Source: Nitzschia sp. DOCU1 (taxonomy: Eukaryota; Bacillariophyta; Bacillariophyceae; Bacillariales; Bacillariaceae). From it: 64,000 nt of DNA. Made by a program: the position numbers and the translations under genes. This document shows positions 1 to 10,644 of the stretch, piece after piece; within the stretch, counting starts at the first letter, position 1, and the number at the start of each line of letters is the position of its first letter. The notes below the pieces were generated by a model, which saw nothing but the letters and a program-made list of their open reading frames with translations, made no database searches and was not told where the DNA came from. Where the stretch lies: NCBI GenBank assembly GCA_951394045.1, contig OX595988.1, forward strand, positions 3,425,352 through 3,489,351. The letters run 5' to 3'.

Positions 1-59
1 GTAACCTGACTGCCGTGAAGGCGCGATGAATCGGTTCACTGAGAAAAGCGCATCGCCCC

Positions 60-929
60 CTATTGCCGCCTTCTGGGGCTAGAAGGTGCAAAGGCGAAAT
101 CGTCGTCGTCGTCTCGCTGGCTCCCCTGTGACACTTCCATCGGTGACATGGGCACAGGCCGAGTCGCTGTGGGACTTTCTTCGTCTTCTTCGGTAAGTAG
201 ATTCGAATCCGTGCGAACGACAGCATAGGCACTGGCGGGAGACGAAGTAGTCACCACATCCGCAGCAAACACAGCAAGGAACGAGAGGCCTTCTACGGCC
301 ATGCCGTAGTACACAATCTGCAACATGAGAGCAGTGTTCAACACAAATGCAACTCCAAAGGAAAATAAGAGGACGCCATCGGAATCCGCCAGCTCTGTGA
401 TGGTGTACATTCGAATGGCACAGCCCGTTGCGGCCAAGGCCGCTGTTACGGGAGAATAGTCTCCCTTGGTCTTGTGCCGAAAGTTCAAGACAAACTGTGG
501 GACCAAAGCTCCTGAGTTCAGAGCGGTGGCTGACAATTGTCCCATTGTTAGTATTTCGGGCGGTGCTTCAAAGTATAGATAGGCCGAGCCAAGAGTAAAG
601 GCCAAGACGAAACTCCAGAGGTATGGATCTCTATAACGCTGTTGATAGATCACAACCAGCGTCAAGATAATGGCTGCTTGAAAGGTGATAATCAACGTAT
701 CAATATAGGTCGAGATCGGATAGTGTTTCCATAATGAATATAGATCCGTACACGTATACGAGGAGAGTTTCATCATCCAAGTGATCATGGTAGTGCCATG
801 AGCTGTCTTCTGGCGAAAGAGCCGGACCGCAATGGGAGTGTACAGCATCAAGCTTCCCAAGCCGACCAAATACCCCAAGGCGTTGGCTATAAAGGTCGAC
901 GAGGAATGTTCTTGCGCCATTTCTAGCAA
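60..929 (-). CDS. PQ-loop repeat membrane protein, MPDU1-like
   Basis: A 289-residue multi-span membrane protein. Two PQ-loop modules are visible: an N-terminal one around residues 15-50 (LYTPIAVRLFRQKTAHG, where PQ has become PI) and a central one (ALNSGALVPQFVLNFRHKTKG) followed by YSPVTAALAATGCAIRMYT. The spacing and the L/V-rich helices between them fit the MPDU1/SL15 family (mannose-P-dolichol utilisation defect 1, an ER membrane protein needed for use of dolichol-linked sugars), which is about 250 residues long in animals. The extra length is a hydrophilic, Asp/Ser-rich C-terminal tail of about 45 residues with a DDDDD run. The first ATG, at 927-929, is used. The MPDU1 assignment rests on the second module and overall topology. 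A more general PQ-loop transporter (SWEET/cystinosin-like) remains possible. Confidence 0.65.
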   Translation of the reverse strand: MLEMAQEHSSSTFIANALGYLVGLGSLMLYTPIAVRLFRQKTAHGTTMITWMMKLSSYTCTDLYSLWKHYPISTYIDTLIITFQAAIILTLVVIYQQRYRDPYLWSFVLAFTLGSAYLYFEAPPEILTMGQLSATALNSGALVPQFVLNFRHKTKGDYSPVTAALAATGCAIRMYTITELADSDGVLLFSFGVAFVLNTALMLQIVYYGMAVEGLSFLAVFAADVVTTSSPASAYAVVRTDSNLLTEEDEESPTATRPVPMSPMEVSQGSQRDDDDDFAFAPSSPRRRQ

Positions 930-2002
930 TGGCAGATTGGCTTGGAGGCCTGAACGTCCACTACGAGCTCGTAGCGTAATAGCAGGGCGGCAGGAGAAGG
1001 ATCGTTACTGTGTGCCGGCAAACTGGCTGCAACCCTCCGATGTAAAAGTTGCCAATGATGCGGTCCTCTTATTCTGTTCGAGTTGGGATGTACATATATG
1101 TGAGAAACGGGTAAATTGAGCTTAAAATCGTTTCGTTCAGGGTGAGGAATTGTCAGGTGCCGAGGCTCCGCTCCAGACAACGGAAGTAACAATGATTGGC
1201 GCCAACAACGTTTCAGACGATAAAGATGTCACCTTTTTCACATCCTTTGCACCCACCACGACCAGTCTGCCTTCTTGCAGTGCAGTCTTGTTGCCAGGCT
1301 CGATGGGATGCCGTCATAACAAGAAGAAAATTTAAACACACAAACGTATGTTGTTTTATGTTTCTCACTTGGTCGATTTATTTTGTTGCTGCCGACAGCT
1401 ATTTTAGCTTTCTCAATTCTGTTGACTTTGCGCGCGAAAAATGATCCTTTTTTAGGAAGAATAGCGCTTATAGAAAACACTTTCTTCTTCCATAGATGTT
1501 GCGCCAAATAGAAGATGTCAGTAAAAAGGGCTCTATGAAGCCCAGATCTTCCTGGGCAGCAGGCCAGCGGACTAAACTCATTGGTGCAGATGGATGCGCC
1601 AAATACGATGCTGTCAGAAAAAAGGCTATTTCGAGCCCAGATCTTCCTCGGCAGCAGGCCAGCGGACCAAACTCATTGGTGCAGATGGGGGTGCGTCGAT
1701 CGGAAGTTTGAACCAACCGTCACTTTGGATCCGAGAATGGAGATTCGTGGTTGTATACGTCATCTTCAAACTGATATTTAACGCTGAACGGACGACTTCT
1801 GCCACTTTTCTACCATGGTGACGAGGCGGTCCATTCCAATGTCCTCAACGACGTAGACGAATATTCAGATTTTGAAGTTTGAACGCAGGCCCTGCGGAAA
1901 GACGTCTCTGCAGAAGAAAATGGGGCATGCCCCCTCGAGATAAAAACACACATCGAGGACTCTTTCTCCTGCTGTATCTTTACAGTACGACCATTGTTAA
2001 CA
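930..2002. other. intergenic DNA between divergent genes, with a short tandem repeat
   Basis: This gap separates the divergently transcribed PQ-loop and ShK genes. Short reading frames occur on both strands but none has a recognisable domain or conserved composition. The only clear structure is the 94-bp direct repeat at 1499-1687, listed separately. Confidence 0.5.
1499..1687. repeat. two tandem copies of a ~94-bp repeat
   Basis: Copy 1 (1499-1592) and copy 2 (1593-1687) both run from TGCGCCAAATA to CTCATTGGTGCAGATG. They share the stretch CCCAGATCTTCCT[G/C]GGCAGCAGGCCAGCGGAC and differ by scattered substitutions and small indels in the first half. No terminal inverted repeats are seen. Confidence 0.75.
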
Positions 2003-3192
2003 ATGAAGCTATTTGTGACGATCGTCCTATCTCTCCTTGGCAAGGCGGCGCTGGCGGCCGATGTTGAGGTTCCGGTGAATGGAAACCCAGCCTCGATTGA
2101 TTTGTTGTGCGAAGATACGTCGGAACATGGGGCAAAGCAATGTCTGGAGTGGGCTCTGGTGGGCGAATGGTGCGTCCTTCTATTTGATTCTTTGTAGTGT
2201 GGTTCGTGTTGATGTTGCAACTCTGAACGTGATTGTTTGATTTGATTTGTAGTGAAAAGAATAAGGCATACATGGAGATGAACTGCCGCAAAAGTTGTGG
2301 ACTTTGCGACGGTGGTGACGGCTTTAAGGCCTTTGACTGCATGGATCTTGCCGATGAAGGCGAAACGCAATGCCGAGAGTGGGCCTGGCATGGTGAATGG
2401 TAAGTAATAATAGTACTGGGGTTGGATAACAACCTGGCACAGTGACTCATTGAGGCATCAAACTCCTCCTTGGAATTTACAGCGAGAAAAATACCTTTTT
2501 CATGCAGCACAGGTGCGCCAAGAGTTGTGGGTATTGCACTCCCAAGGAGCCGTCCAAATGTGAGGACGCGTTCCCCACTTGTAAAGACTGGGCTTCGCTA
2601 GGACACTGGTAAGTTACAACTTAACATTTACAAACGAAGTGTGGGGGCCCTTGTTTACTAACCTTCTTTGAATTTATCGCTATTGTAAACCAGCGGTGGA
2701 TTTTGGGAAGCGCCAAAGGGCCCGTACACAATCAATAGTGCCTTCGTCGTCGAGTTTTGTCCGGTATCCTGTGGCGTTTGCAATATCAATTTAACCGAAG
2801 ATGATTATAAGCTTGGCTTGGGGTTCCCTCAGACGGCGCCGGAACTTGATGAAGGAGACAAATTTATGAGACATCGTATCCGAAGCAAGGTGGCTGAAAC
2901 CTTTCGCTACGTGGCAGGATTGCCAAAGGAGATTCGACAAGTGTGCAAGTTTGGACACCCCAACTGCGCTCGCTTTGCCTTGGGAGAACAATGTGAGGAT
3001 GAGGAATATAAGGATCACTACGTTTTCAAGTATCTCTGTGCCGCAGCATGTAAAACATGTGAAAAGTTTGCGGATCCCGAAGAAAGGGCGGAGGTTGAAA
3101 GGCATTATAAGGAAATGTTGGAGGAAGCCGAGGCATTTTATGAATATAATAAAGCGCAGCAAGAAAGGGATACCGAAATCGAATGGGATTAG
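2003..3192 (+). CDS. secreted protein with four ShK (ShKT) domains, four exons
   Basis: The predicted exons 2003-2169, 2253-2399, 2483-2608 and 2694-3192 join to 939 nt (312 residues). The protein begins with a signal peptide (MKLFVTIVLSLLGKAALAA) and then carries four Cys-rich ShK modules of the form C-D...C-x-W-A...G-E-C...C-x-x-S-C-x-x-C. Module 3 has a longer loop between its central cysteines and module 4 is more divergent and intron-less (C-K-F...C-A-R-F-A...C-K-T-C). All three introns (83, 83 and 85 bp, all GT-AG) split the GEC/GHC cysteine codon as TG|C or TG|T, so the exon ends fall at the equivalent point of each module. The C-terminal ~50 residues are charged and helical. ShK modules occur in secreted and prolyl-hydroxylase-associated proteins; no catalytic domain is visible here. 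The ATG at 2003 precedes the signal peptide directly. Confidence 0.85.
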
Positions 3193-3411
3193 ACTAAGAG
3201 GCCGCCGCCAAGTCGCAAGGAGGCTGCTACCCAGATTGCGATTTCCTTCTGGTGCATAGTTCACATTACGCCGTGCGTTGTCATTCCAGCAAGGTAGTGT
3301 TTGGCAAATAATATATTATTCTAGTAGAGGATTACACTCGTTTCTTTAGTTTGGGCAGAATGGAAACATTTCTTCAGTGCGTCGTAGCCACCATCCCGGC
3401 GATTACCATCT

Positions 3412-4020
3412 TCTAGCTACAGAGTAGAATGCATGCCTTAACTCTGCCAAGATAAATCATGGAGTGTGCTTTGAAGTTGAACTCTTCAGCTAAGCTCTGG
3501 TCGAAGATCTACCGATACTGGATTTAAAATGCGCAACTAGTATCTTGAAGTGCGAATCGCAATTCGCTCGCCGCTGGCCCACATGTCTGGTAATGTAAAT
3601 GCGGCTGAAGAACACTAACATTATTTCGCCTGACATGTTGCTTCTCCCCCATCGCCTTTGACAAGACCCCCGAGACCCGACGAGACGATTGGATCCCTTC
3701 GCTTTCGAAAATCGAACCAACAATGAACAAATTGGAAATTCGTTTACCCATCTAGTAGTAGCCGGCGGTACTAGTAATGATCATCCTCGCAGAGGAAAAG
3801 AACTAGACACTGGGAGGACTTGCACCGTCTGTCGCTCGCTCCCTGGCGATATCTTCTAGCTGGTGCAGAGTAGAATGCAAGCATTGACTCTGCCAAGACT
3901 AAATCATTGAGATTGCTTTGAACTTGGAGGACTCTTAGCTCAGGTCGAAGATCTTCCAATAGTACTTGATTCGAAATGCTGTGCAACTCTACCGGTAATA
4001 AGTGCGAATCTCAATTATCA
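3412..4020. repeat. direct repeat pair (~150 bp, ~440 bp apart)
   Basis: 3412-3560 and 3853-4020 share an ordered series of short matches: CAGAGTAGAATGCA, ACTCTGCCAAGA, TAAATCAT, GGTCGAAGATCT and AAGTGCGAATC. The match is diverged and gapped. A fragment of the same sequence recurs at about 7320-7380. Confidence 0.6.
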
Positions 4021-4134
4021 TGCTAAAGGTGATGCGATGGTATTCTTTCAACGACAAAGTATGGAGCTTCATGTTCTCTTCGCTCTGTGTGTTTCCCTCT
4101 CTACATAGCACTCGAAAAGGTGCTACGAAAATAT

Positions 4135-4493
4135 CTACCGTATTTCTCGGAGTCCTGTCCTCACCAAATGTACACATTTTGGGGGGGGGGGGGGTGAGGA
4201 CAGCACAACGAGGTTTTCGTCTGTCCGTGCGACAGGACATAGGCGATTTTGTACGTATTTTTTGGGTATAAGCCCTTTCTAGACCCTAAGTAAAATTTCT
4301 GACTTTAACAACAATAAGACGTAAACTCAATTTGGAGGGATTTGAAAACTCTCTTTGTCGCCTCGAACCTTTCCCCTTTGGGCAATTTAAAACGACGCTA
4401 AAGTTGTTTGTCATGGAGTTACGATCAAATGTACACGAAAATTAGGGGGTGAGGACAGGACTCCAAGGAGGACAGGGGGGAGAAAAACGGTAG
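4135..4493. mobile_element. MITE-like element with ~30-bp imperfect terminal inverted repeats
   Basis: The left end (4135-4165) starts CTACCGTATTTCTC and continues GGAGTCCTGTCCTCACC. The right end (4448-4493) is its reverse complement, with a 14-16 bp insertion between the inner 17-bp block and the outer block. The 359-bp element has no coding capacity. TAT lies immediately outside both ends and may be a 3-bp target duplication, as expected for PIF/Harbinger-type MITEs. A run of 14 G follows the left repeat at 4181-4194. Confidence 0.55.
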
Positions 4494-5085
4494 TATAATG
4501 AATCCTCGGAAATATGCCTCAGAATCACGTCGATGACCGTGCGTCTGTGTTTTTCATGAGGCGAACCAAGGAACACTCTACTACCTTAAAGTGAGTCGGA
4601 AAATTATACACATGGTGCAAACTGTGTATAACAAGACTCAATACTCATGACTGAAGGATGTGACCAATGCGACCGTACATCGAGCATCGGGAGATGACAA
4701 TGGCGCAACACAAAAAAGCCATTCACTTTTAAACCTTCATTTGCAAGTAATCCTGGAGTACTGATGCTGCACTCCTACCACTGCTGTATGGGTATAAAGT
4801 CCTTGATTCGCGCTATACAGTGGTTGCAGCAGCATTATTATTCGATTGCTAGTAGTTATTCAATTACTACTTCAATGTTACCAAGGTAAACGCATTCGAT
4901 TGTGGAGCAAGTATTTTAATTTATGCACTTTACTAACATCCTCATTTAAACTTGACAACCTGCTCACCAGCCAGCATCACTACGAATTGCATGTTGTGGC
5001 CTTTGCTACTGATATACTCCTACAATGATGCTGCCATCGCCGTGGCTGCTACTCAACTAATGCGTCATTTTGTTTCCTTTCAATG

Positions 5086-5375
5086 AACGCCACAATCAAC
5101 TTCAAATTGGTGTGACTTCTTTTATAAAGCCGCCACTGCTGCCAAATAACAACAACACTACACTACACTACACTTCATTATTGGTCACTACCTCTACGAA
5201 GCCGCTGCCGCCCCACCACTGATTTGTTTGTTCTTTTGAGAGGATGCAAAGAATGCGACAATCAACTTTGAATCACTGTCACTTCTTTTATAAAGCCGCC
5301 GGCGCTGAACAACAACTACACTTCATAGTTGGTTGCTACCTCTACAAAGCTGTCGCCCCCCACCACTCTTTCATT
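5086..5375. repeat. two tandem copies of a ~140-150 bp repeat
   Basis: Copies at 5086-5235 and 5245-5375 share CACTTCTTTTATAAAGCCGCC, ACTACACTTCAT and GCTACCTCTACAAAGC in the same order. They are diverged, with small indels. Confidence 0.6.
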
Positions 5376-5924
5376 GAACTCATTGGTAAGGTAGTATTAT
5401 GATCCCTAGTAGCAGACAAAGTTAGTTTAAATTCAATACAGGTAGCCCTACTTTAGCATACGGGGGCACCAACTATGATATTGTCTAGGACTCCTACTAT
5501 GAGAGACACCCAGCACTGTCCTATTTGCTCTTTTTCAGGTGCCTTGGCGGCAACCTGACACAAAATTCACAATGGGTGCAAGCACAGAGCTCGGTTCCAT
5601 TGTCGCCGTCCAAGTGGTGTAGACTTAAAATAGAGTTGATGCTCCCTGAACGACTGCATTGGTCAAACAAGTCGACAGCTACAATCGACTGCTACTCGTA
5701 CGATCGGAATGCTACTCGTGTGGGGGCAGAAAATTATACAGCTCGGACAAATTGATGTATAAATTTCCGAAGTACCCACGGTAGCGGCATCCCACCGTGC
5801 AAATAACGTGGCATACTACTGCCGGGTAGTGCGGAAAAATATACACTTTCTGTATAATGGACTTGTATGACTAATTAAGTCGTGTATACAATTCCGACAG
5901 TCCTACCGGTAGGAAATTCTTTTA

Positions 5925-7560
5925 CCCGTCCCAGCGAGAAAGAAACTTCAATCGTGTCTCATTTGGCCGCCAGCAATATGTTCAACAAAGGGCCTACCAG
6001 CGTGGCTTCCTCTCTCTGGTGAATTCGAAGCGATAACCAACCGGTATTCTTCCGTCGGTGGTGGCTGGGATCCTAGCAGACCTCTGCACGCAAGGAACCC
6101 ACATTACGATACGCGGCCAACAGAATGCTACAACTAGAGCGTGTTCGGTTCAAAGTCTTGCCTAATATAGCTAGCGCCAACCACTTCAACCTTGTTGTTC
6201 TCCCGGACTATATCGGCACCTACCGTATCCTGCTCTGAGGATGGGGGCGCATAGCTGTGGCTTCTTCCTTCCTGTTCCTTCACAATTTCTGATTTCTTTC
6301 GCTAGTACGGAAAGTTGATTTATTTTGTTGCATTCAGGAATCAGCTCTCGGCCAGCAATACATCAACTACAAGAACGAGAGCAAACAAAACCATCATGAT
6401 GGTGCCTTGTCAAGATCATTTTCCTCCTCGCGCAACGAGTGCTCATCTTTCTTTGTTGGAACAAGAACCACCACAACAAGAGCCCCATCAAGATCCGGAA
6501 CAAATCCACCGGCTGCTGCCGCCCCTTTGGGCCTTCTCATCCCCGCGGAACAATCTAGACCAAGAGCTACTACTCTTGTCGCAAAGGAACTCGGCTCATA
6601 GCTATGGGCACCAGCCAAGAAGCAACGGAGGGTCCCGAGGAGCACCGGTTTCGTCACCGAAGTCCTCGTCTGGTTGGGGTGCCAGAAGAAACGGCGTTAC
6701 CAGCACTTAGGGCCTTCTCCGCATCGTATGGTCCGAGAGACGTGAACTCAAGAGCGTGCTTGTTGTTGGAGGTCATCGACCGGGCGCTGAAGCTCGTAGC
6801 AGACGACGAGCTTTCTTGGCCCGACGATGGTTCCTACTGCGGTGGCCTGTGAATCTCGATCATCATCCCCCCTTCGCATGACTCTCGAGAGAGAAAAACC
6901 CCACTACTTCCATCAGAACCGCCGGACTGTACAGCGCAGCCCTACCAAAGTGCGACGGTATCAACCTCCGAAATCGTGTACTATAGTAGATTCATCCTCA
7001 ATAAAAAGGACCAATCACCAGAGCATTCAACAACAACAAGTTTATCCGTAGTAGCGACGAAAGAGTGATTTGGCAGCCGCGTTAGAGGGGAGAATCGCCT
7101 TGCCCCGCAAAAAAGCGAAGAAGTTCTTGAAGAAGTGTATTTCCCCAAGAAGAAGCAAGAATCTGGCCTCTAGAGCCCTCATGTTGCATCGCCGTTGACA
7201 CCCCGACCACCAAGTAGTCGCTAGCGTCATGCTCAGGGTGGTGGGCTGAGGCGGGCAGCACGTAGTCGAGATTTTGTCAGCATAGTGGTCCCTGCCCACG
7301 CGAGACAAGAAAGTCTGGAGATCTCATCACTTGATTCGAAATGCGCAATTATTTTAACATGGAATGCCAAATTGCAATTTCCACGAGCGAAAGGTACTTT
7401 ATCTGACAAAGTACGCAGCGTCATATTCTCCTTGGCTCAATCTGTGTTGGAATATGAAATGAAATATGCCTCACGGCGAATTTTGGTAAGAGAAGACCCT
7501 CGACACGAGGGCTACAACAGTGTGGATGTATGTGATAGAGAGCGGGAAAATAGGAAATTC
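5925..7560 (+). repeat. unit A of a three-copy segmental repeat
   Basis: Begins with CGTCCCAGCGAGAAAGAAACTTC and contains the upstream region, the small gene at 6399-6852 and its downstream flank. The same ordered landmarks occur in unit B (7625-9115) and, more diverged, in unit C (10500-11590): GGTTCAAAGTCTTGCCTAAT upstream, CTCTCGAGAG and TAGATTCATCCTCAA downstream, and GCGAGACAAGA near the end. Confidence 0.7.
6399..6852 (+). pseudogene. frameshifted copy of the small three-member gene family (unit A)
   Basis: The first reading frame starts MVPCQDHFPPRA and matches the intact paralogs at 8052 and 10645 up to the segment QRNSAH. An indel near 6595-6605 then puts the rest, RFRHRSPRLVGVP through the C-terminal EVIDRALKLVADDELSWP, in another frame starting at 6604. 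The paralogs read through this point in one frame, so unit A is a broken copy, or else carries an assembly error. No known domain is recognised. The N-terminal half is rich in Q, E and P; the C-terminal 30 residues form an amphipathic acidic helix. Confidence 0.55.
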
Positions 7561-8051
7561 GTTTGACCGACGGAAGAGAATATTGTGGGCTTGTTTGTCA
7601 AAAGGCGAACCAACGAACACGAAATTCGTCCCAGGGAGCAAGAAACTTCAATTGCATGTTTCACTTTTTGGCTTTCCGACTATTATTTGTTTTGCGAAGG
7701 GCAATCACTACCTATTAATAGCTTGGCGTTCTGTTCAGAAGAGTATTTCCCCTCTCTGGTGAGTTCGAAGCTTTTCTAACCTGGTATATTCTTCGGTCGA
7801 TGGTGTATGCGACCAACTGAACTGATGCACGTGTTACAACTCCGGGTAGAGAGTGTTGGTTCAAAGTCTTGCCTAATCTAGAGCTAGCGCCAATCACTTC
7901 AACCTTCTAATTCTCCCGGACTATCGGGACCTATCTTGTGAGGATGGGGGCGCAATAGCTACAATTTCAGCTTTCTTTGCTACGCTTCTTTCATATTTTT
8001 TACATTCATCTCAGCAGTTACGTCATCTACAAAACCAGAACAAAATCAACC
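6853..8051. other. repeat-unit flanks, no gene
   Basis: This holds the 3' flank of unit A and the 5' flank of unit B. Short frames here are not conserved between the copies. Confidence 0.5.
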
Positions 8052-9115
8052 ATGGTGTCCTGCCACAATCCTTTTCCTCCTCGCGCAAGTGCCCGTCTTT
8101 CGTTGCTGGAGCAAGAATCACAACAACAAGAGTCCAATCAAGATCCGGAACAACTCCACCGTCTGCCGCCGCTTTGGGTCTTCTCATCACCGCGGAACAA
8201 TCCAGACCAAGGTCTACTACTCTTGTCGCAAAGGAACTCGGCTCATATGAGCAGCCCAGCATTAGAGGGTCCCAAGCACCGGTTTCGTCACCGAAGTCCT
8301 CGTCTGGTTGGGGTGCCAGAAGGAACGGCGTTACCAGCACTTAGGGCCTTCTCCGCATCGTATGATCCGGGAGATGCGAACTCAAGAGCGTGCTTGTTGG
8401 AGGTCATCGACCGGGCGCTGAAGCTCGTATCAGACGACGAGCTTTCGTGGCCCGAAAATAGCTATGATTCCTACTGAAGCTGCGGCGGTGGCCTGTGAAT
8501 CTTGATCATCGCGCCCCCCTTCTTCGCATGACTCTCGAGAGGGAAAACCTCACCAGCAATGCCCTTAGAACCGGACCGTACAACGCAATCCTACCAATGT
8601 GCGACGGTATCAACACCCCAAATAGTGTATAGATTCATCCTCAACAATATAAAAGATAATCAGAGATCAAGCAAGAACTTCATCCGTAGTAGTAGTAGCG
8701 ACGAAAAAGTGATTCTTTGGCAGCAGCGTTACAGAGAATCACCTTGCCCCGCAAAAGGCGAACAAGACCTTGAAAAAGTGCACATTCCCAGAAAATAAGA
8801 AGACTTTGGCCTAGGGCCCTCCTCATGTTACATCGTTGACACCACTTTCACCAGCACCAAGTAGTGCAACGCTGCTCACCAGGGTGGGCTGAGAGGAGCA
8901 CGTAGTCGAGATTGTGTCTGGATAGCGGGCCCACCCCGCGCGAGACAAGACAGTCTAGGGAGGGCAACCCACACCAAGAAACATGACAGGGAATGACATT
9001 GGCTTTCCGAGAGTCGAAGTAAAGTTCTGTCCCATGAAGAGACGTAACATTTGATCTAGCCGAAACTTCCAAGGAACGAGCAGGAGCATCGCGTTGGACA
9101 TTGGGGTGCCAGCAC
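7625..9115 (+). repeat. unit B of the three-copy segmental repeat
   Basis: Begins CGTCCCAGGGAGCAAGAAACTTC and parallels unit A at a spacing of about 1.7 kb through the upstream region, the gene at 8052-8477 and the downstream CTCTCGAGAG, TAGATTCATCCTCAA and GCGAGACAAGA landmarks. Confidence 0.7.
8052..8477 (+). CDS. small lineage-specific protein, family copy B
   Basis: This is an intact 141-residue frame beginning MVSCHNPFPPRA. It aligns along its whole length with the 159-residue protein at 10645 and with both frames of the broken copy at 6399. Conserved blocks are LEQE-x-Q-Q-x-E near residue 20, LPPLWVFS with RNN-x-DQ near residue 45, RF-x-HRSP-x-LVG mid-protein, and a C-terminal RACLLEVIDRALKLVSDDELSW. 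The last block is a likely amphipathic helix. There is no signal peptide, membrane segment or recognised domain. Conservation of the frame despite diverged flanks suggests a real protein. The ATG at 8052 aligns with those of the paralogs. Function is unknown. Confidence 0.5.
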   Translation: MVSCHNPFPPRASARLSLLEQESQQQESNQDPEQLHRLPPLWVFSSPRNNPDQGLLLLSQRNSAHMSSPALEGPKHRFRHRSPRLVGVPEGTALPALRAFSASYDPGDANSRACLLEVIDRALKLVSDDELSWPENSYDSY

Positions 9116-10644
9116 AATTCAGTTACAGATCCAGATTACAGAATAAGTCGCATCGTGGCTGGCGACCGGAATGGGCAACATATCAGAAATGCTCTCGCTA
9201 TCCGAATTTATTGCGGATTCCATCGATACTCTGTATCAAGGACTCTGTCTCGAATGATGTCTTGTTGGTCGCGTTCTTCACTCTTAGGCGATACAGTGCC
9301 AGCTTGGACAGCTCGTCCATGGAATAGTGGGCCAAGCCAAAGAAGGGGTTTCCAACTTGACTGAGCCAGAATTTGATCAAGGCTCGATCTAGATCTTGAT
9401 GAAATTGTATGAAACCGTTAATTGCCGGGGTGTTATTCCAGCAAGTGCACAAAATTCTTCGTCCAGCAGCACATCGAATTCCGCCATTTTCATTGCAGCA
9501 TCATTCAAACTTGAAATGGACTTGATATATCGGTTTTAATAAATGCGAGAGCTGCTCCCTTTCGAGCCTCCTCCCAATGGGGGTCCACAGTTCCGCCGCG
9601 TCACAATACTCTCCCGCGACCTCCCAGATGCCTGTAACGCACGACGATGACTCTTCTTGCTACTTGTGCATCTCCGACAGCAATAACGGTCGGTATGAAA
9701 GCCTGAGTGCCCTGTCTCGCCTTGCCAAAAGTGGATAGTCTCTCCTCTGCATCGTCATCGTCGTTTTGATTAGACTCCCGACCGCCATCGCGATCAAAGG
9801 TATAGGTACGTACGAGACTATCATACCTGGTACTGTAGATATCTATGATTTGCACGTCGACTATCGATATCTCTGTGGAATAAAAGCGAAGAGCGAAGCG
9901 AAGAGAAGCGAGTACAGAAAGTACGTTGCAGAGCGAAGCAGGTCGAGTATGACATACCGCGAAGACCGAAGCGAAGCGAGGGGCCATAATAGAGCAGCTG
10001 TGTCGGATTGCACTGGATGTCCATAGTAGTGCTAGTGGCATATGTCAATGTCCACATAATGGAGGAGCTTCAACATCGTTGTCTCCTCTCATACTGTCTT
10101 TTGTTCCATACGACGCGAACCGGTGGTGTTCCTCCAGGCGAATTTTGGAAACTTGGAAAGGAGAGCTTGAAGCGGACAATAGAAATATCATATGTAGGAA
10201 CTATTTGTCCGCCGCTCTCGACCTCCCTCTAATAAATATAAAAGGTTTGTTCTTGCGACCTGTCTTTCACTGGGACTGCGGTGGCACCGGTCGTTAAACA
10301 AAAATAACCAGGTATTTCCTAAAAGTTCTGTGCACTTTTTCTGTATTCGTTTGTGTTCTGGTATCCTAGGAACTAGTATGTACACAACCCAGTCTTACTA
10401 ACAAATTGGGAACGCTGACCTGGGGCAATACCTTTTTCAAGAAACATGCTCCTATCATCTTGCCTATCTTGTGTCGATCAACCTTTCTGACATGATATCC
10501 AGCTGCTTTGAGTGCGGTGTGTGGGGATCTCCGTTACTATTCACAATTTTAGCGTTGCTTGGATGGGGATACTTCTGGCATTCAGGAATCGACTCTCAGC
10601 AGAGTACATCTACAACAAGAACAAGAAGAAGAAACTAAACCAAC
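8478..10644. other. gene-poor region between units B and C
   Basis: After the unit B flank (to about 9115) no conserved frame is seen. A purine-rich patch of GAAGCGA-type repeats lies at 9885-9985. A minus-strand frame at 9601-10041 lacks any recognisable feature and was not called. Confidence 0.4.
9885..9985. repeat. GAAGCGA-type simple repeat patch
   Basis: About 100 bp rich in iterations of GCGAAG/GAAGCGA separated by short unique stretches. Confidence 0.6.

Larger units (their letters stand above)
3193..6398. other. gene-poor repeat region
   Basis: No convincing gene is seen in these 3.2 kb. It holds a direct repeat (3412-3560 and 3853-4020), a MITE-like element (4135-4493), a second direct repeat (5086-5235 and 5245-5375) and the start of the first copy of a larger unit (from about 5925). 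The remaining DNA is AT-rich with many short stop-bounded frames. Confidence 0.5.

Noticed and set aside
9601..10041. 146-codon minus-strand frame
   Set aside because: Overlaps a GAAGCGA simple repeat and competing frames of similar length; no conserved feature.
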